Origin: Xiheibacterium sp038325765
GTDB lineage: Bacteria > Myxococcota_A > Polyangia > Nannocystales > Nannocystaceae
Reading direction: 5' to 3'
Assembly: GCA_038325765.1 (NCBI GenBank)
Contig: JBBQJI010000005.1
Span: 124,001 to 188,000, forward strand
Length of the DNA stretch: 64,000 nucleotides
In this document: one piece after another, positions 52,855 through 62,618 of the stretch
How the letters are laid out: every line of letters starts with the position of its first letter
How positions within the stretch are numbered: position 1 is the stretch's first letter
The notes under the pieces: generated by a model
Database searches by the model: none
What the model saw: the letters and a program-made list of their open reading frames with translations, nothing else
What the model was told of the DNA's origin: nothing
Made by a program: the position numbers and the translations under genes

Positions 52855-54282
52855 ATGCCCGCGTCGTTCGCCCTACGCCTGCAAATCGCCTTCTGGGCGC
52901 TTCTCGCCCTCGTCGCGATCGCGTGCGCACCGGGCAAGGGCGTCCGTGCCCCCGACGCCGCGGCCGATGCTGCCGGCGATGGGCAGCAGGGCCACGCCCG
53001 CGTCGACGACGCGAGCGGCCTGCCCGCCTTCGAGGGCGCCCCCGGCTCGCAGCCTGTCAGCCTCGAGCGCTTCAAGGTCGAGATCGGCGACGCGCCCGTG
53101 CGGGGCAAGGCCACCGCACCCGTCACCGTGGTCATGTTCAGCGACTTCGAGTGCCCCTACTGCCGCGAGGGCTACGTCAACCTGCGCGAGCTCGAGCGCC
53201 GCTACGAGGGCAAGGTCCGCATCGCCTACAAGGCCTTCCCGCTCGACTTCCACTCGGGTGCCCTGCCCGCCGCGATCGCGGCCCGCACCGCCCAGGCCGC
53301 CGGCAAGTTCTGGGAGTTCCACGACGCGCTGTACGCCACGCGCCAGATGGATCTCGATCGGCTGTTCGACTATGCGGCCGACGCCGGCATCGATCCCAAG
53401 CTGCTCGCCCGCGACCTCGAGTCGCTCGAGTTCGGCCCCGAGGTCCGCCGCGACATGCGGCAGGCCCGGCGACTCGGCGTGAGCAGCACGCCGACGTTCT
53501 TCGTCAACGGCCGCCAGATCGCGGGTGCCCAGCCCGTCGACGAGCTCGCGGTGCTCGTCGACGAGGAGCTCGCGCTCGCCGAGGGCTGGGCCAAGGACGG
53601 CATCGCGCCCGCCGACATCTACGACCACGCGATCAAAGATGGTTTCGCGGAGGTGGAGTACACCGGCCGCAGGCGCGGGCTCGACCCCGACTCCGTGACC
53701 GTGGTGCCGGTCGGGAGCTCGCCCGTGCTCGGCCCCGCCGATGCGCCGGTCACCATCGTGACGTTCAACGACTTCGAGTGCCCGTTCTGCGCCCGCGGCC
53801 ACGCCACCATCGCCAAGCTCCGCGCGCGCTACGGCGACAAGATCCGGCTGGTGTACAAGAGCAACCCGTTGCCGTTCCACCGCAACGCCTTCATGGCCGC
53901 ACGCGCGGCCATGGCCGCCGGCGCCCAGAACCGCTTCTGGGCGTTCCACGACGCCGTCTATGCCACCGGCGCCAAGTTCGACGAAGACACGCTCATGGCG
54001 ATCGCCAAGAAGACCGGGCTCGACACCAAGCGTTTCGCCCGCGATATCGCCGGCGGCAGCTTCGATGCCGCGATCGACGACGACCTCGCGCTCGGTGCCA
54101 TGCTCGGCGTCACCGGCACGCCGGCCTACTTCGTCAACGGTCGCCCCGTCGAGGGCGCCCTGCCCGAGCTGCACTTCCGACTCATCGTCGAAGAGGAGCT
54201 CGATCGGGCCGCTGCCGCGGTGCTGCGCGGCGTCGCCAAGGGCGAGGTCTACGACACGCTGATGCGCACGCCGCTCGACTGA
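52855..54282 (+). CDS. Lipoprotein with two DsbA-like thioredoxin domains
   Basis: A 475-residue lipoprotein (LLALVAIAC, Cys 24). It carries two tandem DsbA/Thioredoxin_4 domains: the first with CPYC (100-103) in FSDFECPYCREGY and the second with CPFC (309-312) in FNDFECPFCARGH. Each also has the cis-Pro loop (SSTPTFFVNGRQI, TGTPAYFVNGRPV). Both active sites are intact, so it is probably an outer- or inner-membrane-anchored disulfide oxidase or isomerase. The very high cysteine content of several nearby lipoproteins gives it plausible substrates. No DsbB is near. Confidence 0.88.
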   Translation: MPASFALRLQIAFWALLALVAIACAPGKGVRAPDAAADAAGDGQQGHARVDDASGLPAFEGAPGSQPVSLERFKVEIGDAPVRGKATAPVTVVMFSDFECPYCREGYVNLRELERRYEGKVRIAYKAFPLDFHSGALPAAIAARTAQAAGKFWEFHDALYATRQMDLDRLFDYAADAGIDPKLLARDLESLEFGPEVRRDMRQARRLGVSSTPTFFVNGRQIAGAQPVDELAVLVDEELALAEGWAKDGIAPADIYDHAIKDGFAEVEYTGRRRGLDPDSVTVVPVGSSPVLGPADAPVTIVTFNDFECPFCARGHATIAKLRARYGDKIRLVYKSNPLPFHRNAFMAARAAMAAGAQNRFWAFHDAVYATGAKFDEDTLMAIAKKTGLDTKRFARDIAGGSFDAAIDDDLALGAMLGVTGTPAYFVNGRPVEGALPELHFRLIVEEELDRAAAAVLRGVAKGEVYDTLMRTPLD

Positions 54283-54313
54283 CCGCCCCGGGCGGGCGCA
54301 GTTTGTCCGACTT

Positions 54314-54343
54314 TTGACGGTCGCCGTCGCGCTGACGTACGAT
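54314..54343 (+). promoter_or_regulatory. Sigma70-like promoter of the OmpA/TSP3 gene
   Basis: TTGACG (54314-54319), an 18-base spacer and TACGAT (54338-54343), close to consensus. The start site is predicted about nine bases before ATG 54359, giving a very short leader. Confidence 0.6.
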
Positions 54344-54358
54344 CGGCCGGTCCGCACC

Positions 54359-55738
<1,380 letters not shown>

Positions 55739-55769
55739 GAGAGCGTCAGCGAATGGGAGGGGGAAGGTT

Positions 55770-55790
55770 CCGCCGGGCTTTGCCCGGTGG
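55770..55790. terminator. Candidate bidirectional terminator hairpin
   Basis: CCGCCGGGC-TTT-GCCCGGTGG, a 9-bp stem with one mismatch and a three-base loop, 31 bases after the ompA-type stop and facing the truncated response regulator. It has no T run of its own; its stem strength is the main argument. It may equally be a repeated palindromic element. Confidence 0.45.
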
Positions 55791-55807
55791 AAGGGGGACC
55801 GCGCCGG

Positions 55808-56299
55808 CATCGGGGCGCTGGTGCCCGACAGGCCGCCGAACCCGGCGGCAGGCGTGACCGCCTCGCGCAGCCGCCGGGCCTCGTCGCGGATCCGGCACTC
55901 GCGGACGATCCGCGCCACCCGCAGTCCAACCGCGTCGATGTCGATCGGCTTCTCGATGTAGTCGTACGCGCCCGCGCGGATCGCATCGATGGCCGACCGC
56001 ATGCTCGCGAACGCGGTCATCACGATCACCGCCAGGTGCGGCCGGTCGGCGACCAGGCGCGCGCAGAACTCGAGGCCGGTGATACCCGGCGGGTTCACGT
56101 CGGCCAACACGACGTCGAATTCGTCGTCGTGGGCGGCCTGGAGCCCGGCCTCGGCCGAACGGACGGCGGTGACCCCGAAGCCCTGGGCGCCCAGGCCGGC
56201 GACCAACAGATCGCAGAGATCACCGTCGTCCTCGACGACCAACACGCGACCCGATGATGCACCCGAGTTGTTCAAGTCTTTGCCCAAGATCCCGAACAT
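55808..56299 (-). pseudogene. Truncated NtrC-type response regulator
   Basis: The first 164 codons from ATG 56299 encode a good receiver domain (VLVVEDDGDLCDLL, phosphoacceptor Asp in VVLADVNPPG, VMTAFAS, YIEKPID) and a helical linker that begins the NtrC sigma54-activator pattern (FGGLSGTSAPM). Homology stops there: the AAA+ and DNA-binding domains are missing. The frame stays open and runs antisense through the ompA-type gene to 54494, giving a 601-residue chimera that is unlikely to be real. The receiver could still be phosphorylated. Confidence 0.65.
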
Positions 56300-56488
56300 A
56301 TACTACTCATCGACGGATGGGCGTCGTGGCCGATGGCCATGCCGAATCGGCGAACCCGAAGCACGCTTTCACGCTCGGCATGCCCGGGGCAACTCGCCCC
56401 GCCGCCCCAACTCGCCCCGACCCGATGGCGCTGCGGACACGGTCGTCGTTGGCCTGTGCCGTGCACTCGCGCCCCGCCAGGAGCCCCC

Positions 56489-57403
56489 ATGTCCAGCCTC
56501 ATTGCAGCCGCGGCCCTCGCCGCCTCCCTCGCCCAGACCGTCGTCGCCGAGGAGCCGGTGGTTCCTGCGGGCACCGCCAAGAAGGATCCGACGACCACCG
56601 GCAGCACGGATCTCGGCGGCTCCGGCCAGTTCGCCTCGGCGGCGGCGGCGGCCGAGGAGACCGACATCACGAGTCTGAACCTCTCGTTCGGCGGCATCTT
56701 CAACACCGGCAACGCGCGCTCGCTGGCGATCACCGGCCTGGGCAAGTTCGTCATCCGCCGCAAGATCCACCAGTTCACCGCGGCGGCGGCCGGGAACTAC
56801 GGCCGCGCCGCGCTGGCGGTGCGCGACGACACCACCACCGAGGGGATCGACGAGGGCCGCATCGCCGACACCGCGTCGAACGTCCAGGGCCAGGTCCGCT
56901 ACGACGTGTTCTTCCACCCGCGGTTCTCGGCGTTCTTGATGTCGACGGCCCGCTACGACAAGTTCCAGGGCCTCGATCTGCGCCTCAACATCGACCCCGG
57001 CGTCGCGATGTATGCGCTGGCCGAGGCCGACCACAAGCTCTGGTTCGAGGCCGGCTACGACTTCCAGTTCGATCTCCGCAGCGAGCTGGGGCGCGACAAC
57101 GCCGAGGCCATCGACGGCGAGCGCCCCAACCGCACCCTCATCAACCACGCGGCGCGCCTATTCGCCGGCTATACCAACAACCTCAGCAAGCATGTCACCT
57201 TCGACACCGGCTTCGAGTACCTGCAGAGCGTGCTGGTCGGTCGCCGCTTCCGGGTCAACTGGGTGAACGCGCTCACCGTCTCGCTGACCGACCGCTTCAC
57301 GATGGGCACCACCTTCACCCTGCGCTACGAGAACCAGCCGCTCCCGGGCGTGGTGGAGCTCGACACCATCACCTCGCTCCTCATCGGTGTACGCTTGATC
57401 TGA
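56489..57403 (+). CDS. DUF481 (YdiY-like) outer-membrane protein
   Basis: A 304-residue protein. The ATG at 56489 has AGGAG upstream and opens a signal peptide (IAAAALAASLAQTVVA). After an Ala/Thr/Gly linker comes a barrel with the DUF481 hallmarks: ISTG-like NTGNARSLAITGLGKFVIRR, QGQVRYDVFFHPRFSAF, and a C-terminal strand ITSLLIGVRLI. DUF481 proteins such as YdiY are outer-membrane beta-barrels of unclear role, some linked to salt or acid stress. It diverges from the truncated regulator. Confidence 0.8.
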   Translation: MSSLIAAAALAASLAQTVVAEEPVVPAGTAKKDPTTTGSTDLGGSGQFASAAAAAEETDITSLNLSFGGIFNTGNARSLAITGLGKFVIRRKIHQFTAAAAGNYGRAALAVRDDTTTEGIDEGRIADTASNVQGQVRYDVFFHPRFSAFLMSTARYDKFQGLDLRLNIDPGVAMYALAEADHKLWFEAGYDFQFDLRSELGRDNAEAIDGERPNRTLINHAARLFAGYTNNLSKHVTFDTGFEYLQSVLVGRRFRVNWVNALTVSLTDRFTMGTTFTLRYENQPLPGVVELDTITSLLIGVRLI

Positions 57404-57515
57404 CGGGGAGACCGACGCCTCGGCCCTGCTCGACGCCGCGCTCGACGGCGATCGCGACGCGCTCGGGCGCGATGTCGACGCGGCGCTGCACTTCGGTGGC
57501 GGCCAGGCTGCGGGC
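57402..57515 (+). pseudogene. Coding-like remnant after the DUF481 gene
   Basis: Thirty-eight codons with strong G/C third positions (DGETDASALLDAALDGDRDA, LGRDVDAALHFGGG) run in a frame with no start codon and an upstream stop. They end where a palindrome begins (57508). This looks like the cut-off internal part of a lost gene; the family is not recognised. Confidence 0.3.
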
Positions 57516-57533
57516 GGGCTCTGCCCGACGCAG
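57508..57533. repeat. GC-rich palindrome at a truncation point
   Basis: CTGCG (57508-57512) pairs with CGCAG (57529-57533) and CGGGC (57515-57519) with GCCCG (57523-57527) around TCT. Its core CGGGC-TNT-GCCCG is shared with the palindrome at 55770-55790. Confidence 0.6.
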
Positions 57534-57583
57534 GGAAGGGACACGCCGTCCCGTCTTGTGGATCGCCCTGGCATACTCGAGAT

Positions 57584-58063
57584 GTGGCGGTCCCGAGCCG
57601 GGCGAAGTTCTACGGCGTCCTCGCCCTCGTCTCCACCTCGACCCCACTCGCACTGGCGCTCGAGACCGGCCTGCGTCGAGCGCTGTTTCCTGCCGAGTTC
57701 GACGAGGTGCGCATGTGGCTGGGGCCATCGATCACGCCGTGGGTGTGGCTCGGGCCCGTCGCCTGCGCGCTCGCGGTGCCGTTGGGCGCGCGCGTACAGC
57801 GATGGCTGGTCGCCCGCCATCTCGCCCGCCTGCCCGCGCCGCGGCGCACCGAGACCGAGCGCGCCGAAGCCGAGTTCGACGCGCTGCTGCTGTCGACCTC
57901 GGCGCCGCAGCTACCGGCGGTGATCGCCACGTTGGCGTTCATGCTCGGCGCGTCACTGCTGCCGGTGGTGGTCGCGATGATCGTCGCGACCGCCGGCGTG
58001 CTCGCGCTCGGGCTCGACGTCGCGCGGCGGGTGCTGCCCAGACGCACCGCCCCGCCGGGGTGA
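57584..58063 (+). CDS. Small inner-membrane protein, unknown
   Basis: A 159-residue protein with about four hydrophobic segments (FYGVLALVSTSTPLALAL, WVWLGPVACALAVPLGA, VIATLAFMLGASLLP, VVVAMIVATAGVLALGL) separated by Arg/Glu-rich loops. No family is recognised. The GTG at 57584 is six bases after a CATACT box, in line with other leaderless starts in the window. It is convergent with the large membrane/spermidine-synthase fusion. Confidence 0.55.
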   Translation: MAVPSRAKFYGVLALVSTSTPLALALETGLRRALFPAEFDEVRMWLGPSITPWVWLGPVACALAVPLGARVQRWLVARHLARLPAPRRTETERAEAEFDALLLSTSAPQLPAVIATLAFMLGASLLPVVVAMIVATAGVLALGLDVARRVLPRRTAPPG

Positions 58064-58105
58064 GGAGCGGCGGCGGAGGGATGGGAGGCTCATGGCGGGG
58101 TCGCT

Positions 58106-61100
58106 CTACTCGCGGGTCGCGAAGGCCCGGATCACCCGGTACGCCGTGTCCTCGTTGGTGCCGCCGTTGTGCAGATCCATCATGTTCGCGTCGACGAAGG
58201 CGCGCCTGTCGGCCAGCGCCGCGCCCTTCAGCTCGAGCGCGACGACCACCGCGACTGTCTGCAGGCTCTTGGGAATCGCGAAGCCCTCGTCACCGATCCG
58301 CCGCGCGGTGATCTCGAGGATCGTCTCGGCGTCCTTGGCGAGCAGCGCGTCGAGCAGGCCGATCGCGTCGACGACCGGTTGCGGTGCGTCCGCACGCGCC
58401 GCCTTGGTCTGCACGCGCCGCCAGAACGGCATGTCGCGCAGCTCCATGTGCGGCGCGACCGCGCGGTAGACTTCGAACGTCGCCCGCATCCACCCGTCCC
58501 AGTCGGGGCTGCCCGCCCCGCCGAGCTGGGCGTCGGCCGCCTGCCACGTCGTCATCGCCGTCGCCGACAGCTCCTGGGCCACGCGCGCCTCGGGGTCGTC
58601 GAAGAGGCGCATGAGCAGCGCCGCCTGCTCGGTCTCGAACAGGATGTGCGGGTCGCGATAGTCGCCGATGCCACCGCGCGGGTACGGCCGCCGCGCGATG
58701 TCGCCGAACACCTCGAGCACGGGCGCGGGCGACCATCGCAGCTCGTGGAGGAACTCGGCGCGGTGCTTGAGGAAGCGCGCCTTCTCGGCGCCGGTGTCGA
58801 GGATCGGGTGGCTGTCGCGGTTGGGCACCTTGTCGACCAAGAACGGGTGCAGCATCCGCTTGTTGGCGGTGATGAGCCCGTCGATCTGACCGATGTCGTG
58901 GATGCCGAGCAGCTCGAACGCCTCTTGCGCGTCGGGCCACGACAGCGGCTCGGGATCGAGCTGGCCGATCGGACCGTCGGCCGACGAGATGATCACCCAG
59001 TCCGAGGAGCCGATGCGGACGATGAGGTAGTCCTCGAACTCGCGATCGATCGCCGCGAGCACGCTGATCATCAGCGGGTCGGAGAGCTCGTAGCCTTGCA
59101 CCCACTGCGCGAGCACGCCGCCCGGCTTCAGATAGCGCTTGACCTCTTGGTAGAACTCGGTGGTGAACAGGCTCGAGACGCCGGACACCCACGGGTTGGT
59201 CGGCTCCGAGATGATGAAGTCGTACTTGTCGCCGGCCCAGGCGAAGTAGGCCTTGGCGTCGTCGAAGTGGATGTGACTGCGCGGATCGTCGTAGGCGCGG
59301 TAGTTCACCGGCATGAAGTACTTCGAGCCCTCGACCATCTCGGGCTCGATCTCGACGGTGTCGAGGCGGTCGAGGTGGGGCGAGGCCAGCACCGTGTGGC
59401 ACGTGACGCCCGAACCGAAGCCGATGAGCGCGCCGTGGGTGCTGCCGGGCCGGGCCATCAGCGGGATCAGGCCGACCAGGAACTGGTTGGGCTCGTCGCC
59501 CGCGATTTCCGGGCCCTCGAGACGGTCGCGACCCTCGGGCCAGCGATCGAGCACCACCGACGCGTCGGGCTTGCCGTTGGTGTAGATGACGTGGTGACCG
59601 TTGGCGAGGTCGGTCTTCACCACCGTGACGCTGGCGGTGCGGCCATCGACGTACGAGAGCACCTCGTAGCTCTCCGGCAGGCTGATGCGACCGTTGCGGA
59701 ACACGGTCGAGGTCAGCACTGTGGGATCGATGCGCACGAGCAGGCCGGCGCACACGGCAACGACGGTGCCGATCGCGGCGTTGCGTAGCAGCTTGGGGGC
59801 GCCCGCCGGAGCTCGCCCCGTGGCGATCTCGGCGCGGATGAGCGTCAACCCCAGCAGCAGATCGACCAGCGCGCCGATGACGAGCACGCCCTTGAGCCCG
59901 ACGATGGGCATGAGCACCAGGCCGGCCAAGGTGGCGCCGGTGATCGCACCGAGCGTGTTGAACCCGTAGACCTTGCCGACGACCCCCTCGGGCTGCCCGC
60001 GCTTGAGCATCACGTGGGTCAGCAACGGCAGCGTCATGCCGGCGCAGAACGCCGCGGGGAACATCATCATCGCGCAGATGAGGACCTTGAGCATGTTGAA
60101 CTGCAGCCACAGCCCCTCGGTGCGCACCAGATCCGGATCGCCGGTCGCGAACTCGATCCACTGATCCGAGAGCAGCCCGCCCATCGCCAGCACGCCGAGC
60201 CGATACGCCGGCAGCGTCGCGATCGCCGACAGGCCCATCACGAGCTGCACGATCGCCAGCGTCATCTCCGGGCGCTTGTAGCGATCCATGCGCCTTTTCA
60301 CCCACAGGCTGCCCATGGCGAGGCCGAAGATGAACACCGACAGCATGATCTCGAACGAGTGGGTGGCCGCGCCGAGGATCGTGGACAGCAGCCGGATCCA
60401 GCCGATCTCGTACATGAACGACGACAGGCCGGTGCCCATCGCCACCGCGAGATACAGCCAGACCTTGCCGGCGGTGGCCGTGCTCTCCCCGCCGAGTTCG
60501 CGGCGCTCGATCGCGGCCGTGGGTGTCCGATCGCGGATCGCGATGAGCATGATGAAGATGTTGAGCGCCGCTGCGACCATCAGCGCGCCGGGCAGCCCGA
60601 CGTAGGCGACCAGCACGAAGCCAGAGAAGATCGCACCCACCGACGCGCCGAGGCTGTTGGTGAAGTACAGCATGCTCAGGATCTCGCCCGAGCGGCCGAG
60701 TTCGCGCCGCAGGATGCCGACGCTCATCAGCGGGAACGTGGTGCCGAGCATCACGCAGGGCGGCAGGATCAGCAGGCCGGCGAGGGACCACTTGGCGAGT
60801 TCGACCGCCGTGCCGCCGCCGAGCATCGGGAACAGCGAGTCGTAGGCGAAGCGGGCCGTGAACTCCTGCAGGTGCGGGAACGCCAGCGCGTAGACACCGA
60901 TGAGGCCCTCGATGATGCCGTACACCACCACCGGCGAGCGCGTGCGCGCGACGAAACGCCCCGAGAGCAGCGCGCCCAGCGACATGCCGCCCATGAACAG
61001 GCTGAGCACGAGGATCTGCGCGGTCGCGGCGCTCCCGACGAACTGTTTGATGTAGCGCGACCAGATCGACTCGTAGATGAGTCCGCTCATCCCCGACAGG

Positions 61101-61213
61101 AAGAACAGAAGGAACAGGATGCGGAACCGGGCTGTGCCACCCGTACTCGGCGCCTGGCCCCGCTCCACGCCGAAGGTCGCTCGCGATGTCGTGGATGCCG
61201 TCGGCATGTCCAT
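58106..61213 (-). CDS. Membrane transporter-like / spermidine synthase-like fusion
   Basis: A 1035-residue protein. The N-terminal half (about 1-500) has around fourteen membrane helices resembling an MFS-type or spermidine-synthase-associated membrane domain (YESIWSRYIKQF, LGTTFPLMSVGILRRELGR). The C-terminal half is a spermidine synthase-like methyltransferase fold: ALIGFGSGVTCHTVLASP, VEIEPEMVEGSKYF, DDAKAYFAWAGDKYDFII and SEPTNPWVSGVSSLFTTEFY. Such fused proteins are common in Myxococcota and their substrate is unknown. The ATG at 61213 fits a TATGGT box ten bases upstream better than the ATG at 61228. Confidence 0.85.
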   Translation of the reverse strand: MDMPTASTTSRATFGVERGQAPSTGGTARFRILFLLFFLSGMSGLIYESIWSRYIKQFVGSAATAQILVLSLFMGGMSLGALLSGRFVARTRSPVVVYGIIEGLIGVYALAFPHLQEFTARFAYDSLFPMLGGGTAVELAKWSLAGLLILPPCVMLGTTFPLMSVGILRRELGRSGEILSMLYFTNSLGASVGAIFSGFVLVAYVGLPGALMVAAALNIFIMLIAIRDRTPTAAIERRELGGESTATAGKVWLYLAVAMGTGLSSFMYEIGWIRLLSTILGAATHSFEIMLSVFIFGLAMGSLWVKRRMDRYKRPEMTLAIVQLVMGLSAIATLPAYRLGVLAMGGLLSDQWIEFATGDPDLVRTEGLWLQFNMLKVLICAMMMFPAAFCAGMTLPLLTHVMLKRGQPEGVVGKVYGFNTLGAITGATLAGLVLMPIVGLKGVLVIGALVDLLLGLTLIRAEIATGRAPAGAPKLLRNAAIGTVVAVCAGLLVRIDPTVLTSTVFRNGRISLPESYEVLSYVDGRTASVTVVKTDLANGHHVIYTNGKPDASVVLDRWPEGRDRLEGPEIAGDEPNQFLVGLIPLMARPGSTHGALIGFGSGVTCHTVLASPHLDRLDTVEIEPEMVEGSKYFMPVNYRAYDDPRSHIHFDDAKAYFAWAGDKYDFIISEPTNPWVSGVSSLFTTEFYQEVKRYLKPGGVLAQWVQGYELSDPLMISVLAAIDREFEDYLIVRIGSSDWVIISSADGPIGQLDPEPLSWPDAQEAFELLGIHDIGQIDGLITANKRMLHPFLVDKVPNRDSHPILDTGAEKARFLKHRAEFLHELRWSPAPVLEVFGDIARRPYPRGGIGDYRDPHILFETEQAALLMRLFDDPEARVAQELSATAMTTWQAADAQLGGAGSPDWDGWMRATFEVYRAVAPHMELRDMPFWRRVQTKAARADAPQPVVDAIGLLDALLAKDAETILEITARRIGDEGFAIPKSLQTVAVVVALELKGAALADRRAFVDANMMDLHNGGTNEDTAYRVIRAFATRE

Positions 61214-61223
61214 GGCGCGGCGG

Positions 61224-61229
61224 ACCATA
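61224..61229 (-). promoter_or_regulatory. Candidate -10 box of the membrane/spermidine synthase fusion
   Basis: TATGGT on the minus strand, ten bases before ATG 61213. It supports that start over the overlapping ATG at 61228. Confidence 0.35.
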
Positions 61230-61250
61230 GCCGAGCCCGCCGGGCGCTGC

Positions 61251-61256
61251 TATAGT
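61251..61256 (+). promoter_or_regulatory. Candidate -10 box of the PHA-granule family gene
   Basis: TATAGT, 13 bases before ATG 61270, paired divergently with the box at 61224-61229. Confidence 0.45.
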
Positions 61257-61269
61257 CCCGCGCAATCGC

Positions 61270-61584
61270 ATGAAGTACGTCGCCAAGCACGGTTTGTCCG
61301 ATCGCTCCCGCGTCCGTCAGGTCGTCGAGAACGCCTACGAGACCTACAAGGTCAAGCTCGCCGATCACAATCCATCGCTGAAGTGGAGCACCGACTCCGA
61401 CGCCGCGCTCTCGTTCTCGGTCCTCGGCAAGATCCTCACCGTCGACATCCGCATCACCGACGACGAGGTCCGCATCGAGGGCGACATGCCGTTCTTGTTC
61501 CGGCCCTTCCAGGGCAAGGTCGAGAAGGTCCTCGGCGACGAGATGGAGAAGTGGATCGCGAAGGCGAAGGCCGAGCAGGTCTGA
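61270..61584 (+). CDS. Polyhydroxyalkanoic acid system family protein
   Basis: A 104-residue soluble protein matching the PHA_gran_rgn family (pfam09650): helical start (YVAKHGLSDRSRVRQVVENA), LKWSTDSDAALSFSVLGKIL, then the conserved ITDDEVRIEGDMPFLFRPFQ and C-terminal helix GKVEKVLGDEMEKWIAK. Members are found beside polyhydroxyalkanoate genes or alone; their biochemical role is poorly known. No PHA synthase is in the window. It is convergent with the AgmX-like lipoprotein gene. Confidence 0.8.
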   Translation: MKYVAKHGLSDRSRVRQVVENAYETYKVKLADHNPSLKWSTDSDAALSFSVLGKILTVDIRITDDEVRIEGDMPFLFRPFQGKVEKVLGDEMEKWIAKAKAEQV

Positions 61585-61600
61585 GCACGGCCAACCGCGC

Positions 61601-62218
61601 TCATCCGATCTCGAACGAGTAGTCCACGCCCATCGGTGGCCCGTCGTAGGCGGGGAAGCGGTGGTCGAACACCACCGTGCGCAGACATCCGAGCACGCCC
61701 GACTCCCGCAGGGGCCCTGACGCCTTCGCGGTGACGCCCGACACCTTGCCCTTGGCCGTCAGGCCGAAGACGAAGTCGACCCGGCCACTGCCGACGTCGA
61801 CCCCACCCGCGACGGCATCGGCGATACACCGGTCGAGCGCGGGCTCGAGCCGTCGCAACTCGGCCCGCACCACCGAGTCGCCCAGGCGCTCGCTGCCGGC
61901 GTCGGGGTCGAGCACCGTGGTGGCCTTGGCGTCGTACCGCGGGATGTGACCGTCGGCGACCGGTACGTAGCGCGCCGTGTCAGCGGGCTCCGGATCGCCG
62001 CCATCGGCCGCGGCGTTCGAACGCCTGCGGCCGCGCTTGCCCGCCTTGGTGGGGGCCGCAGGGGCGTCCGCCGCAGGCTCGGGCTCGGCCGCCACGACGC
62101 AGCGCCCCTGCTCGCAGCGGGTGCCCTCACCGCAGACGTCGAAGCAGGTCGCCGCACCCGGCTGCGGATCGCAGGCGACCAGCAACGGGATCCACCACCA
62201 TGCGAACGCTCGCGCCAC
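61601..62218 (-). CDS. Lipoprotein with AgmX/TonB-like C-terminal domain
   Basis: A 205-residue lipoprotein. The GTG at 62218 opens a Trp-rich signal with lipobox (WIPLLVAC, Cys 16). A Cys cluster (CFDVCGEGTRCEQGRC) and an Ala/Pro/Lys linker lead to a C-terminal domain (about 115-205) of the AgmX/PglI type (LRRLEPALDRCIADAV, VDFVFGLTAKGKVSGV, CLRTVVFDHRFPA), common in Myxococcota and related to TonB C-terminal domains. A TACAGT box nine bases upstream supports the start. Binding to envelope partners is inferred. Confidence 0.7.
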   Translation of the reverse strand: MARAFAWWWIPLLVACDPQPGAATCFDVCGEGTRCEQGRCVVAAEPEPAADAPAAPTKAGKRGRRRSNAAADGGDPEPADTARYVPVADGHIPRYDAKATTVLDPDAGSERLGDSVVRAELRRLEPALDRCIADAVAGGVDVGSGRVDFVFGLTAKGKVSGVTAKASGPLRESGVLGCLRTVVFDHRFPAYDGPPMGVDYSFEIG

Positions 62219-62227
62219 GGCGACGCA

Positions 62228-62233
62228 ACTGTA
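62228..62233 (-). promoter_or_regulatory. Candidate -10 box of the AgmX-like lipoprotein gene
   Basis: TACAGT, nine bases before GTG 62218 on the minus strand. Confidence 0.45.
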
Positions 62234-62234
62234 T

Positions 62235-62533
62235 CCCGATCTACGGAGGCGTGCGCGCTGCGCCGACGACGGCGGGAACCTCGGGGCCCTCGGCGAACAC
62301 CCAAGGCGGACGGAACGGGGAACGCATGATGAACTCGCGAACCTGCCCAGGGCTTCGACGAGGGCGAGCCGCCACGCCGCTGGCGTGCCGTCGACGAAGC
62401 GGGCGAGGTGATCGTCGAATCCACCGGCCTCGCGTTCGAGCCGCCGATGGGCACGGCGCGGATCGAGGTCACCGTGGGCGCGGTGATCGAGCTCGCCGCG
62501 GATCTCGAGCCTGGCGAGCACCTCGCCGAGTAA
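62235..62533 (+). pseudogene. Frameshifted or partial gene on the plus strand
   Basis: One plus frame reads ADDGGNLGALGEHPRR, then THDELANLP; the next frame continues GFDEGEPPRRWRAVDEAGEV and ends IELAADLEPGEHLAE at a TAA (62531-62533). Adding one C to the CCC at 62346-62348 joins them as NLPQGFDEGE with consistent G/C third positions. No convincing start codon is seen. A minus-strand frame over the same bases also looks open, so the call is tentative. The 400-base gap between the lipoprotein and methyltransferase genes shows nothing else. Confidence 0.35.
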
Positions 62534-62618
62534 GCGGCCCCACGCCTCGAACATCCGGCCATCAATCGGCGCAGGGTCCGGATTCCAGGGTCCTGCGCTT
62601 TGGTGTATGGGGGGGGCC

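Noticed and set aside
54253..54318. Terminator after the tandem DsbA-like gene
   Set aside because: The CCGCC/GGCGG stem near 54282 is only five base pairs and the following T stretch is short and overlaps the next promoter.
58290..61286. A 998-codon second minus-strand frame over the membrane/spermidine-synthase gene
   Set aside because: Same strand but shifted; composition is Arg/Ala/His-rich and no domain is present, while the other frame has clear motifs.
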